Origin: an uncultured Paracoccaceae bacterium
Lineage (GTDB): Bacteria; Pseudomonadota; Alphaproteobacteria; Rhodobacterales; Rhodobacteraceae
Assembly: GCA_947493255.1 (NCBI GenBank)
Contig: CANLQK010000008.1
Location: forward strand, 102,547-166,546
Length of the DNA: 64,000 nt
Reading direction: 5' to 3'
The notes beneath the pieces were generated by a model. The model had not been told where the DNA came from. It ran no database searches and was given only the letters and a program-made list of their open reading frames with translations. A program made the position numbers and the translations under genes. Below, piece after piece: positions 34,775-43,126 of this stretch. The first letter of the stretch is position 1; each line of letters starts with the position of its first letter.

Positions 34775-35956
34775 ATGTTTGATTTTCTAAAGCGATCTGA
34801 TGCGAGCCAGGTGAATGCACCTGAGGCGAAGGCCTCGGCCACTGGCAAGATTGCAGCGTTGGGATCGGTTGGTCGGTCTGTTTGGGGCGCGCGAGACACG
34901 ACGACGTTGACCCGGTCAGGGTTCACTGGGAACCCTGTGGGATTCCGCGCCGTTAAATTGATTGCGGAGGCTGCGGCGGCATTGCCTTTAGTGTTGCAAG
35001 ATGCAGAGCGTCGTTATGATACGCATCCTGTTTTGGAACTGATCCAGCGACCTAATGGGGCACAAGGGCGTGCCGAGCTGTTTGAGGCGCTGTTTGGCCA
35101 GTTGTTGTTAACTGGCAATGGGTATGTCGAGGCCGTCGGTGGCGAAGATGGTTTGTTTGAGTTGCATGTTTTGCGCTCGGATCGGATGTCGATCGTGCCG
35201 GGAACTGATGGCTGGCCGGTTGGGTACGACTATACGGTAGGCGGGCGCAAACATCGTTTTACAGTGGGAGAAGGGCCTTCGCCGATTTGCCATGTGAAGT
35301 CATTTCACCCGCAGGACGACCATTACGGGTTTAGCCCGATGCAGGCGGCGGCGATGGCGTTGGATGTGCACAATGCGGCGAGCCGGTGGTCAAAGGCATT
35401 GTTGGACAATGCTGCACGGCCATCTGGTGCGATTGTGTACAAGAGTGCGGATGGACAGGCGCAGTTAAGCACGGACCAATATGATCGGCTGTTGCATGAG
35501 ATGGAGACGCAACATCAGGGTGCTAAGAATGCGGGCCGCCCAATGTTGTTGGAAGGTGGACTGGATTGGAAGCCCATGGGATTCAGTCCGTCTGACATGG
35601 AGTTCCAGCAAACGAAAGAGGCAGCGGCCCGCGAGATTGCTATTGCCTTTGGTGTACCGCCCATGTTGCTGGGTATTCCAGGCGACGCGACCTATGCCAA
35701 TTACCAAGAAGCAAACCGCGCGTTTTATCGTTTGACAGTTTTGCCGTTGGTAACCCGTGTGGCATGTACGTTGGCAGAATGGATCGGCGATTTTTCTAGT
35801 GAACGGTTTGAGTTAAAGCCGGATCTTGATCAGGTTTCTGCGTTGTCAGCCGAACGTGATGCACAATGGAAGCGCGTCGGCGAGGCTGCGTTCCTGACAG
35901 ACGCTGAGAAACGAAATTTGCTGGGGCTTCCATCTGTGGAGGTTGGCGATGGGTGA
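34775..35956 (+). CDS. g3: GTA g3, portal protein
   Basis: A 393-residue HK97-type portal. Features are TGNPVGFRAVKLIAEAAAALP, GNGYVEAVGG, PGDATYANYQEANRAFYRL and a C-terminal acidic end. The portal is the ring through which DNA enters the head. The ATG after AAGGGAGA is used. The 135 bp between g2 and g3 contain no clear element. Confidence 0.93.
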   Translation: MFDFLKRSDASQVNAPEAKASATGKIAALGSVGRSVWGARDTTTLTRSGFTGNPVGFRAVKLIAEAAAALPLVLQDAERRYDTHPVLELIQRPNGAQGRAELFEALFGQLLLTGNGYVEAVGGEDGLFELHVLRSDRMSIVPGTDGWPVGYDYTVGGRKHRFTVGEGPSPICHVKSFHPQDDHYGFSPMQAAAMALDVHNAASRWSKALLDNAARPSGAIVYKSADGQAQLSTDQYDRLLHEMETQHQGAKNAGRPMLLEGGLDWKPMGFSPSDMEFQQTKEAAAREIAIAFGVPPMLLGIPGDATYANYQEANRAFYRLTVLPLVTRVACTLAEWIGDFSSERFELKPDLDQVSALSAERDAQWKRVGEAAFLTDAEKRNLLGLPSVEVGDG

Positions 35957-36167
35957 GCCACGCGAAACGTTTGAATGCGGTCCTTCGTTACGGATTGAAG
36001 CGCAAGAGCGGTTGGTTGCATTGCAGTTTTCGCAACTGAACACACAGTTAAACAAGATTGAGGTCATGATGGAGCGTCTGGAGCGCCGGTTATGGCTGAC
36101 GGTTTACGGCGTGGTTGGTGTGATTTTGGCACAGGCATTTGAGTCCATTCTGACCAATGCCCCGTGA
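35949..36167 (+). CDS. g3.5: GTA g3.5, small membrane or coiled-coil protein
   Basis: A 72-residue protein with a helical middle (FSQLNTQLNKIEVMMERLERR) and a C-terminal hydrophobic stretch (LWLTVYGVVGVILAQAFESI). It overlaps the portal stop by 8 bp with GGAGG before the ATG. It matches g3.5 of RcGTA in position and size; its function is unknown. Confidence 0.75.
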   Translation: MGEPRETFECGPSLRIEAQERLVALQFSQLNTQLNKIEVMMERLERRLWLTVYGVVGVILAQAFESILTNAP

Positions 36168-36177
36168 GGAGAGATAA

Positions 36178-36720
36178 ATGACTTTGGAACATAAATTTAT
36201 GGCCCTTGGCGATGCCAAACCCGTCGAAAGCGGCATCGAAATAAGTGGTTACGCGTCCTTGTTTGGCAAAACAGACCAAGGTGGTGATGTGGTTGACGCC
36301 GGGGCGTATGGTACGTCGCTGGAGCAGCTGGCGCGCAAGGGAAACAGCGTGAAAATGTTGTGGCAGCATGACCCAAACCAACCAATTGGAGTTTGGGACG
36401 AAGTACGCGAAGACGCGATGGGGCTATGGGTTAAGGGGCGTATTCTGACTGATGTGGAAAAGGGTCGCGAGGCGGCTGCATTGATCGAAGCTGGTGCCAT
36501 CGACGGTTTGTCGATTGGATACAAGACGGTGCGCGCCACAAAGAATGACACAGGCGGTCGCCTGTTGTCGGAGTTGGAGCTTTGGGAGGTGTCGTTGGTG
36601 ACATTCCCCATGCTTCCCGATGCGCGGGTGGATGCAAAGGGGGATGACCCCTACGAAACCACCATGCGCGAGTTGGCAGGGGTGTTTAAAGATGCCCGTG
36701 CCGTGCTGGGCCGCTGCTAG
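36178..36720 (+). CDS. g4: GTA g4, prohead protease
   Basis: A 180-residue HK97-type prohead protease: ISGYASLFGKTDQGGDVV, LWQHDPNQPIGVWDE (catalytic His) and IDGLSIGYKT (catalytic Ser) followed by LWEVSLVTFPM. It trims the capsid protein N-terminus during maturation. Confidence 0.93.
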   Translation: MTLEHKFMALGDAKPVESGIEISGYASLFGKTDQGGDVVDAGAYGTSLEQLARKGNSVKMLWQHDPNQPIGVWDEVREDAMGLWVKGRILTDVEKGREAAALIEAGAIDGLSIGYKTVRATKNDTGGRLLSELELWEVSLVTFPMLPDARVDAKGDDPYETTMRELAGVFKDARAVLGRC

Positions 36721-36759
36721 GGCCGGCGTTTCACCGCTAAGATCTGAAGGATCATCATT

Positions 36760-37956
36760 ATGAAGACACCCGAGTGCAAGGCTCGGGCCGGGGAAGCTGT
36801 GTCTGAACAGGCAGCTCCGGCCAACGAATTGAAGGCCGCGATGGCGGGCTTCGTAAGCGATTTCAAAAACTTCACGACTGACATTCAATCCAAGTTGCAA
36901 GAGCAGGATGACCGCATGACAAAACTTGACCGTAAATCTATCACCATGGGTGCACGCCCTGTATTGGCTGCCGCTGCATCTGTTGAGGCACCCCATCAAA
37001 AAGCATTCGAAGACTATTTGCGTTCCGGCGATGATGACGCGTTGCGCAGCTTGGACATGGAAGGCAAGTCCATGTCGACAGCGGTTGCCGCTGACGGTGG
37101 CTATTTGGTGGACCCACAGACATCTGAAACCGTTCAGTCAGTTCTGGCATCTACGGCGTCCATTCGAGCGATTGCGAATGTCGTGAATGTAGAAGCAACA
37201 TCCTATGATGTCTTGATCGATCATACTGAAATGGGTGCCGGCTGGGCAACTGAAACGGGTTCAACCGCTGAAACAGGTACGCCGTCAATTGACCGGATCA
37301 CGATTGCTCTGCACGAGCTATCTGCGCTGCCCAAAGCATCACAACGTCTGCTGGATGATAGTGCGTTCAACATTGATGCGTGGTTGGCGAGCCGCATTGC
37401 TGATAAATTTGCCCGTTCCGAAGCTGCGGCATTTGTTAGTGGGGACGGTATTGATAAGCCGACTGGCTTTTTGACTGCCCCGTCCGTGGATAACGACGTT
37501 TGGGCCTGGGGCAACCTTGGTTATGTTGTGTCAGGTGCCGATGGCGATTTCGCAGGTGCAGATGCGTTGATTGATCTGGTTTATGCACTGGGCGCGGAAT
37601 ACCGTGCGAGCGGCACATTCGTGATGAATTCCAAGACGGCGGGCGCAGTTCGCAAGCTTAAGGACAATGATGGCCGTTTTCTGTGGTCTGATGGTTTGAC
37701 AGCGGGCGAGCCTGCACGCCTGTTGGGCTACCCTGTTCTGATTGCTGAAGACATGCCAGATATTGCGTCAGATGCGACAGCGATCGCGTTTGGTGATTTC
37801 GGTGCGGGTTACACCGTTGCTGAACGCCCTGATCTGCGCGTGCTGCGCGACCCATTCAGCGCAAAACCGCATGTTCTTTTCTATGCGACTAAACGTGTGG
37901 GTGGTGCTGTATCTGACTACGCAGCGATCAAGCTTCTGAAATTCGGCACTGCATAA
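36760..37956 (+). CDS. g5: GTA g5, major capsid protein
   Basis: A 398-residue HK97-fold capsid protein. The first about 105 residues are a charged helical delta domain (ELKAAMAGFVSDFKNFTTDI), followed by STAVAADGGYLVDPQTSETV, the likely maturation boundary. The core ends with AIKLLKFGTA. A hairpin follows 16 bases after the stop. Confidence 0.94.
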   Translation: MKTPECKARAGEAVSEQAAPANELKAAMAGFVSDFKNFTTDIQSKLQEQDDRMTKLDRKSITMGARPVLAAAASVEAPHQKAFEDYLRSGDDDALRSLDMEGKSMSTAVAADGGYLVDPQTSETVQSVLASTASIRAIANVVNVEATSYDVLIDHTEMGAGWATETGSTAETGTPSIDRITIALHELSALPKASQRLLDDSAFNIDAWLASRIADKFARSEAAAFVSGDGIDKPTGFLTAPSVDNDVWAWGNLGYVVSGADGDFAGADALIDLVYALGAEYRASGTFVMNSKTAGAVRKLKDNDGRFLWSDGLTAGEPARLLGYPVLIAEDMPDIASDATAIAFGDFGAGYTVAERPDLRVLRDPFSAKPHVLFYATKRVGGAVSDYAAIKLLKFGTA

Positions 37957-37971
37957 GCGGCGCTGTTCGGG

Positions 37972-37996
37972 ACGGTGCGCATTTTTGGGGCACCGT
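37972..37996 (+). other. Hairpin after the capsid gene
   Basis: ACGGTGC pairs with GCACCGT around an 11-base loop containing TTTTT. It lies in the 177-bp gap between g5 and g6, the largest gap in the cluster. It may mark RNA processing or partial termination. Confidence 0.55.
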
Positions 37997-38133
37997 GTCC
38001 GGGCGCGTGCAGGGCGCGAGTTCATCTTCGCGTTGTCCAGCTGCTTCCTTCCGTCCGAGCAATGCGGGGAGCACGCGTCCGGTTTTGGCACGGGTTTGAT
38101 GGACCTTATTGAGTTCGTTTTCGGAGTTGATCC

Positions 38134-38733
38134 ATGATGTTGATTGAAGAAACAACAGTGCCGACAGGGGCTTTGCCTGTGGCAGTGTTTAAAGAACACC
38201 TGCGCCTTGGAACGGGCTTTGCCGATGACGGTTTGCAAGACACTTTGCTGGAAAGCTTCCTGCGATCGGCATTGGCGGCCATTGAAGCCCGAACGGGAAA
38301 GGCGTTGATCGAGCGAACCTTTAGCTGGAGCGTGACACGCTGGCGCGGGGGCTGTGAACAGGCGTTGCCGATTGGGCCAGTGAGCGCAGTTGTGGGCGTG
38401 ACGTTGGTTGATCGGGCCGGTGATCAAGAGCTGGTCGACGCAGAAAGCTATGTGCTGCGTCCTGATATGCAGCGCCCTGTCATTGCGGCGGTGTCTGGTA
38501 GCCTGCCTGCGATCCCCAACGCTGGGTCTGCAACAATCGAAATGTTGGCCGGTTTTGGGCCAGATTGGAGCGACTTGCCTGCCGATTTGGCGCAAGCTGT
38601 GATGTTGTTGGCGACCCATTACTACGAATACCGCCATGAAGTTCAGTATGATGGAGGCTGCATGCCATTTGGCGTCAGCGCGCTGATTGAACGGTATCGC
38701 ACGGTGCGTTTGCTTGGCGGGGGAACGGCATAA
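38134..38733 (+). CDS. g6: GTA g6, head-tail connector (adaptor)
   Basis: A 199-residue protein of the phage gp6-like connector type: LPVAVFKEHLRLGTGFADDGLQ, FLRSALAAIEARTGKALIER and a C-terminal helical ALIERYRTVRL. It forms the ring under the portal. Its stop overlaps the g7 ATG (TAATG). Confidence 0.88.
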   Translation: MMLIEETTVPTGALPVAVFKEHLRLGTGFADDGLQDTLLESFLRSALAAIEARTGKALIERTFSWSVTRWRGGCEQALPIGPVSAVVGVTLVDRAGDQELVDAESYVLRPDMQRPVIAAVSGSLPAIPNAGSATIEMLAGFGPDWSDLPADLAQAVMLLATHYYEYRHEVQYDGGCMPFGVSALIERYRTVRLLGGGTA

Positions 38734-39068
38734 TGGCGTATCGTTTGAATCGCCAATTGGTGCTGGAAAGCCCCGAACGTGTAGCGGATGGAGCCGGTGG
38801 ATACGTCCAAAACTGGGTTCCGTTGGGGACACTGTGGGCGCGGGTTATTTCGCGATCAGGCCGTGAGGCGGCCGGTGCCGCAGCCCCATTAAGCCGCGTT
38901 GCTTACAAGATAATTGTTCGCGCAGCACCGTCTGGATCGGATGCGCGACCAAAAGCGGATCAGCGATTTGTTGAGGGTGAACGCGTTTACCGGATCTTGG
39001 CGGTCGCGGAAGACGACGCAAATGGGCGTTACCTGCAATGCACAGCACAAGAGGAGACTGTGGCATGA
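38733..39068 (+). CDS. g7: GTA g7, head closure protein (stopper)
   Basis: A 111-residue head-tail adaptor (SPP1 gp16-like): ESPERVADGAGGYVQNWVPLGTLWARV and QRFVEGERVYRILAVAEDDANGRYL. It overlaps g6 and g8 at both ends, so the three are translationally coupled. Confidence 0.88.
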   Translation: MAYRLNRQLVLESPERVADGAGGYVQNWVPLGTLWARVISRSGREAAGAAAPLSRVAYKIIVRAAPSGSDARPKADQRFVEGERVYRILAVAEDDANGRYLQCTAQEETVA

Positions 39069-39475
39069 GTTATGGTGTATCTGCAGCGCTGCAAGCGGCT
39101 GTCTATCAAGCCTTGTTGGCGGACGGTCCTCTGACTGGGTTAGTGGGAAGCGATATCTATGATGCGCTGCCATCGGGGACTTTGCCGTCGCTTTACGTGG
39201 CTTTGGGGCCTGAAATGGTGACCGACCTGTCTGACAAGACCGGATCAGGCGCATCCCACCGGTTTATTATTTCGATTGTTACGGATTCCGCGGGCTTCGC
39301 TACGGCCAAGGACGCTGCTGGCGCCGTGTCGGATGCGTTGGTTGATGCTGACCTGACATTGGCGCGAGGGGTGCTTGTTGCGCTCAACTTCTTGCGTGCG
39401 AAAGCGGTTCGCGTGGGTACGGCGGACGAGCGACGCATTGATATGACCTTCCGCGCGATCGTGCAGGACGATTGA
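39065..39475 (+). CDS. g8: GTA g8, tail terminator (DUF3168)
   Basis: A 136-residue DUF3168 protein: ALQAAVYQALLADGPLTGLVG, YDALPSGTLPSLYVALGPE and a C-terminal RIDMTFRAIVQD. It caps the tail tube at the head end. It is coupled to g7 by ATGA. Confidence 0.88.
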   Translation: MSYGVSAALQAAVYQALLADGPLTGLVGSDIYDALPSGTLPSLYVALGPEMVTDLSDKTGSGASHRFIISIVTDSAGFATAKDAAGAVSDALVDADLTLARGVLVALNFLRAKAVRVGTADERRIDMTFRAIVQDD

Positions 39476-39540
39476 CCCGACGATTGTTACGGGAATGAAC
39501 CAATAAACTAACCTATTCAAAACCTTACGGAGTATTCGAT

Positions 39541-39957
39541 ATGACAGCCCAAAATGGCAAGGATCTGTTGATCAAGATTGATATGACAGGTGATGGCCTG
39601 TTTGAAACTGCGGCTGGCCTGCGTGCCACACGCATCAATTTCAATGCAGAAACTGTTGATGTTACGTCTTTGGACAGCACAGGTGGCTGGCGCGAGGTGC
39701 TGGGCGGTGCTGGTGTTAAGTCGGCCTCGATCAGTGGATCAGGTGTTTTCAAAGACGCGGACACAGACGAACGTGTGCGCCAAATTTTCTTTGATGGTGA
39801 GACCCCTGATTTTCAGGTGATTGTACCCGATTTCGGAACGATTGAGGGGCCGTTTTTGGTCAGTTCGGTCGAATACGCCGGGAACCACAACGGCGAGGCG
39901 ACCTATGAGTTGTCGTTGACGTCGGCAGGCGAGATCACCTTCGTCGCGTTCGTTTAA
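39541..39957 (+). CDS. g9: GTA g9, major tail (tube) protein
   Basis: A 138-residue tail tube protein: QNGKDLLIKIDMTGDGLFE, ETVDVTSLDSTGGWREVLGG and ATYELSLTSAGEITFVAFV. It forms the tail tube polymer. Its stop overlaps the g10 start (TAATG). Confidence 0.9.
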   Translation: MTAQNGKDLLIKIDMTGDGLFETAAGLRATRINFNAETVDVTSLDSTGGWREVLGGAGVKSASISGSGVFKDADTDERVRQIFFDGETPDFQVIVPDFGTIEGPFLVSSVEYAGNHNGEATYELSLTSAGEITFVAFV

Positions 39958-40280
39958 TGCAGAGCGCACCACACAACCCTTGGGCCGGCGAGGTTGGACT
40001 AGTCATCGATGGTCAAACGCATGTTTGTAAGTTGACCCTTGGTGCCTTGGCTGAACTGGAAACGTCTTTGAGTGCAGATACCTTGGTTGAATTGGTCAAA
40101 CGATTTGAACGGGGCGGGTTTTCTACTCGCGATGTGCTGGCGTTGATCGTCGCGGGGTTGCGTGGGGGCGGGTGGCAAGGAACGGCCCATGATCTTGTGC
40201 AAGCCGAGATCGATGGGGGAATTGTGCGGGCGGCAGAGGCGGCGGCGGAGTTATTGGCCCGCGCGTTTGCTGCCCCATGA
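39957..40280 (+). CDS. g10: GTA g10, tail assembly protein
   Basis: A 107-residue protein of the GTA gp10 family, with LTLGALAELETSLSADTLVELVKRF and GLRGGGWQGTAHDLVQAEIDGG. It sits where phages encode tail assembly chaperone G. It overlaps g10.1 by 4 bp. Confidence 0.85.
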   Translation: MQSAPHNPWAGEVGLVIDGQTHVCKLTLGALAELETSLSADTLVELVKRFERGGFSTRDVLALIVAGLRGGGWQGTAHDLVQAEIDGGIVRAAEAAAELLARAFAAP

Positions 40281-40498
40281 TGAATTCTGAGCATGGCTTT
40301 GATTGGCCTGAACTGTTGAGGGCTGGAATGCGTGGGCTTGGCCTGAAACCAAACGAGTTCTGGGCGCTTACACCGGCTGAGTTTTGGCTGCTGTTGGGGC
40401 CGGAAGCGGGCGACATGCCCATGGGCCGCAGGCGGTTAGATGAGTTGGCGCATGCGTACCCAGATGAATTGGCGGACATAGGAGCGGAAGATGGATGA
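40277..40498 (+). CDS. g10.1: GTA g10.1, tail assembly chaperone (rcc01693 type)
   Basis: A 73-residue protein with DWPELLRAGMRGLGLKPNEFWALTPAEFWLLLG, the pattern of rcc01693-family chaperones. It corresponds to phage GT. It is expressed by ATGA coupling rather than the ribosomal frameshift used in lambda. It overlaps g11 by 8 bp. Confidence 0.85.
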   Translation: MMNSEHGFDWPELLRAGMRGLGLKPNEFWALTPAEFWLLLGPEAGDMPMGRRRLDELAHAYPDELADIGAEDG

Positions 40499-41150
40499 AA
40501 TTGAAGGGTTAGACGCCCTTGAGAGTGAAGCCAAAGCCCTTGAAGAGACATTGGGGTCGGTAACGGCGATGACGGATGCCTTTGACGGCCAATTGCGTCG
40601 CATGCAAAGTACTTTGGGCGATACAACGCGGGACCTTGGGAATCTGGAAAAAGGGTTTTCCGGTGGTTTGCGTCGTGCATTTGATGGGCTGATCTTTGAC
40701 GGAGCGTCTTTGTCTGATGCATTCGCAACGTTGGGCAATGCCATGTCGAAGACTGTTTATCAAAATGCGATCACCCCTGTCACAGACCATTTTGGCGGCA
40801 TTTTGGCGAACGGTGTGAATGCATTGGTGTCGAGCATGATGCCTTTTGAAAAAGGCGGTGCGTTCAGTGGAGGCCGCATGACAGCATTTGCAAAGGGCGG
40901 GGTTGTTGATGGGGCGACTGCGTTTCCGATGCGGGGTGGGACCGGATTGATGGGCGAGGCTGGCCCAGAAGCGATCATGCCGCTGGCACGGGGCACTGAT
41001 GGGAGTCTTGGGGTCAAAGCGCAAGGCGGGCAGGCCGTGAATGTCACCATGAATATTACCACACCTGACGTGGCGGGATTTCAACGCAGCCAGTCACAGG
41101 TCGCAGCGTCTATGAGCCGTGCACTAAGCCGCGGTCAACGGAACCGGTAG
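40491..41150 (+). CDS. g11: GTA g11, tail tape measure protein
   Basis: A 219-residue tape measure with an N-terminal coiled coil, a hydrophobic central part, Gly-rich SGGRMTAFAKGGVVDGATAFPMRGG and a C-terminal VNVTMNITTPDVAGF. It is very short compared with phage tape measures, as in RcGTA, and predicts a short tail. Confidence 0.88.
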   Translation: MDEIEGLDALESEAKALEETLGSVTAMTDAFDGQLRRMQSTLGDTTRDLGNLEKGFSGGLRRAFDGLIFDGASLSDAFATLGNAMSKTVYQNAITPVTDHFGGILANGVNALVSSMMPFEKGGAFSGGRMTAFAKGGVVDGATAFPMRGGTGLMGEAGPEAIMPLARGTDGSLGVKAQGGQAVNVTMNITTPDVAGFQRSQSQVAASMSRALSRGQRNR

Positions 41151-41162
41151 GGAGAATAAGCT

Positions 41163-41795
41163 ATGAGTTTTCATGATGTACAGTTCCCGACCAATCTAAG
41201 TTTTGGAGCAATTGGTGGGCCAGAACGACGGACTGAAATTGTGACGTTGTCCAATGGGTTCGAAGAACGTAACACGCCGTGGGTTCACTCCCGGCGCCGA
41301 TTTGATGCAGGGATGGGGCTACGTTCATTGGACGACATTGAAGCCGTTGTTGCGTTTTTTGAGGCGCGACAAGGACAGATGTATGGGTTTCGTTGGAAGG
41401 ACTGGTCTGACTACAAATCCGCCGAACCAAAACGGGCAATAACCGAAAATGACCAGCTCCTTGGGATGGGTGATGAAACACAGACCGCATTCCAACTTGT
41501 AAAGAACTATAGGTCCGGTACCGTGACGTATTCACGTCCGATCACCAAGCCCATTGAAGGAACGATCAAGGTTTCGATCAGCGGGACGCCACAGGTTGAG
41601 GGTGTCGAATATGAGGTCGACGCGACGACGGGTGTTGTTACGTTCGACCATCCGCCCGATTTTCAGGCTGAAATTACCGCCGGTTTTGAGTTTGACGTAC
41701 CTGTTCGATTTGACACAGACGCGATTTTCACATCGATGGCGTCTTTTCAGGCAGGGGAAGTGCCCGACATCCCAGTGGTCGAGGTGCGAGTATGA
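41163..41795 (+). CDS. g12: GTA g12, distal tail protein (DUF2460)
   Basis: A 210-residue DUF2460 protein: MSFHDVQFPTNLSFGAIGGP, RRFDAGMGLRSLDDIEAVVAFFEARQG, YGFRWKDWSDYKS and CFDVPVRFDTD-like end (FEFDVPVRFDTDAIF). It forms the end of the tube. Overlaps g13 by 4 bp. Confidence 0.92.
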   Translation: MSFHDVQFPTNLSFGAIGGPERRTEIVTLSNGFEERNTPWVHSRRRFDAGMGLRSLDDIEAVVAFFEARQGQMYGFRWKDWSDYKSAEPKRAITENDQLLGMGDETQTAFQLVKNYRSGTVTYSRPITKPIEGTIKVSISGTPQVEGVEYEVDATTGVVTFDHPPDFQAEITAGFEFDVPVRFDTDAIFTSMASFQAGEVPDIPVVEVRV

Positions 41796-42676
41796 GTGCG
41801 TTTCAGGAGCATTTGGAAACAGGGGTTACGACATTAGCAAGATGCTGGGCGGTTGTCCGCCGCGATGGCGAAACCTATGGGTTTACAGACCATGACGGGC
41901 CGCTGACGTTTGAGGGTATTACGTTTAAGGCAGATAGCGGCATGACCGCGCGCGCGATTATGTCAGGATCCGGATTGTCGGTTGATAACTCGGAGGCGAT
42001 GGGAGCGCTGAGTGATGCCGCAATAACAGAAAGCGATATCGAAGCCGGCCGTTTCGATGGTGCCGAGGTGAAAGCATGGTTGGTAAATTGGGCAGATGTC
42101 ACCCAATACCAGCTTAGGTTCGCGGGAACGATTGGTGAATTGCGCCGCGCAGGTGGAGCCTTTCACGCGGAATTGCGTGGATTAACCGAAATGCTGAACC
42201 ATCCGCAAGGGCGCGTCTATCAAACTCCATGTGCTGCGATTTTGGGTGACGATGCATGTCGTTTTGATCTGGGTAAGGAAGGGTTCTCCACCGAAGTGGC
42301 CGTCGACATTGTGGAAGACCGTCGACGTTTCTTGTTTGCTGGATTGGATACGTTTGAGCCTGCCTGGTTCGAGAGAGGGCGACTGACAGTTGTTTCCGGC
42401 ACGGCGGCGGGTTTGATCGGGGTTATCAAACGAGATCAGTTTATCGATGGTGAACGCCGCATAGAAGTTTGGGAGAGTTTTCGGACTAAGATATCATCTG
42501 GCGATGTCCTGAGGCTGGAAGCCGGTTGCGACAAACGTAGTGAAACCTGCCGGTTGAAATTCAACAATTTTCTGAATTTCCGCGGTTTCCCCGATGTTCC
42601 GGGGGACGATTGGTTGGCAAGTACGCCGTCGCAAAATGGCGCCAAACTTGGACTTAGTCTCCGGCGGAGCGGCTAG
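41792..42676 (+). CDS. g13: GTA g13, tail hub protein (DUF2163)
   Basis: A 294-residue DUF2163/phage BR0599 protein with ETGVTTLARCWAVVRRDGE, YGFTDHDGPLTFEG, and four Cys in the C-terminal half (CAAILGDDACRFD and CDKRSETCRLKFNNFLNFRGFP), expected to bind an iron-sulfur cluster in the hub. Confidence 0.92.
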   Translation: MSAFQEHLETGVTTLARCWAVVRRDGETYGFTDHDGPLTFEGITFKADSGMTARAIMSGSGLSVDNSEAMGALSDAAITESDIEAGRFDGAEVKAWLVNWADVTQYQLRFAGTIGELRRAGGAFHAELRGLTEMLNHPQGRVYQTPCAAILGDDACRFDLGKEGFSTEVAVDIVEDRRRFLFAGLDTFEPAWFERGRLTVVSGTAAGLIGVIKRDQFIDGERRIEVWESFRTKISSGDVLRLEAGCDKRSETCRLKFNNFLNFRGFPDVPGDDWLASTPSQNGAKLGLSLRRSG

Positions 42677-42677
42677 G

Positions 42678-43121
42678 ATGTCTCACATTGTAGCAGTTGC
42701 CCGGGACTGGGTTGGAACGCCTTACGTTCACCAAGCAGCGACCCGTGGTGCTGGCTGTGATTGCTTGGGGCTTTTACGGGGCGTCTGGGCGGATGTAACT
42801 GGTGAACCCTTAACACCTGTCCCGCCATACACGGAAGATTGGTCGGAACCTCAGGGAGCCGAGCAGCTTTGGGCTGCGATTGCGGCTCGCATGGTTCGAA
42901 AGCCAAATAGGGCCGCCGCGCCGGGCGATGTATTGCTGTTTCGGATGCGGCATGGCGCAGTGGCAAAGCACGTAGGCTTACAGGCGGCGATCGGTGAAAA
43001 AATGACATTTATTCATTCATATCATGGGCATGGTGTCGTCGAAAATGCGTTTTCAACACCTTGGCAACGCCGCTTAGTAGCGCGGTTTTCTGCCCCTGAG
43101 CATCTTCAAGAAAAGGTCTAA
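42678..43121 (+). CDS. g14: GTA g14, tail-associated cell wall peptidase (NlpC/P60)
   Basis: A 147-residue NlpC/P60-type hydrolase: ARDWVGTPYVHQAATRGAGCDCLGLLRGVW holds the catalytic Cys and the end of the protein has HVGLQA and FIHSYHGHGVVE with His. It helps the tail cross peptidoglycan. It sits between hub and megatron genes. Confidence 0.92.
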   Translation: MSHIVAVARDWVGTPYVHQAATRGAGCDCLGLLRGVWADVTGEPLTPVPPYTEDWSEPQGAEQLWAAIAARMVRKPNRAAAPGDVLLFRMRHGAVAKHVGLQAAIGEKMTFIHSYHGHGVVENAFSTPWQRRLVARFSAPEHLQEKV

Positions 43122-43126
43122 TCAAA

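Noticed and set aside
40277..40498. Programmed ribosomal frameshift between g10 and g10.1
   Set aside because: g10.1 has its own ATG overlapping the g10 stop (ATGA) and no slippery heptamer was seen, so coupling is enough.
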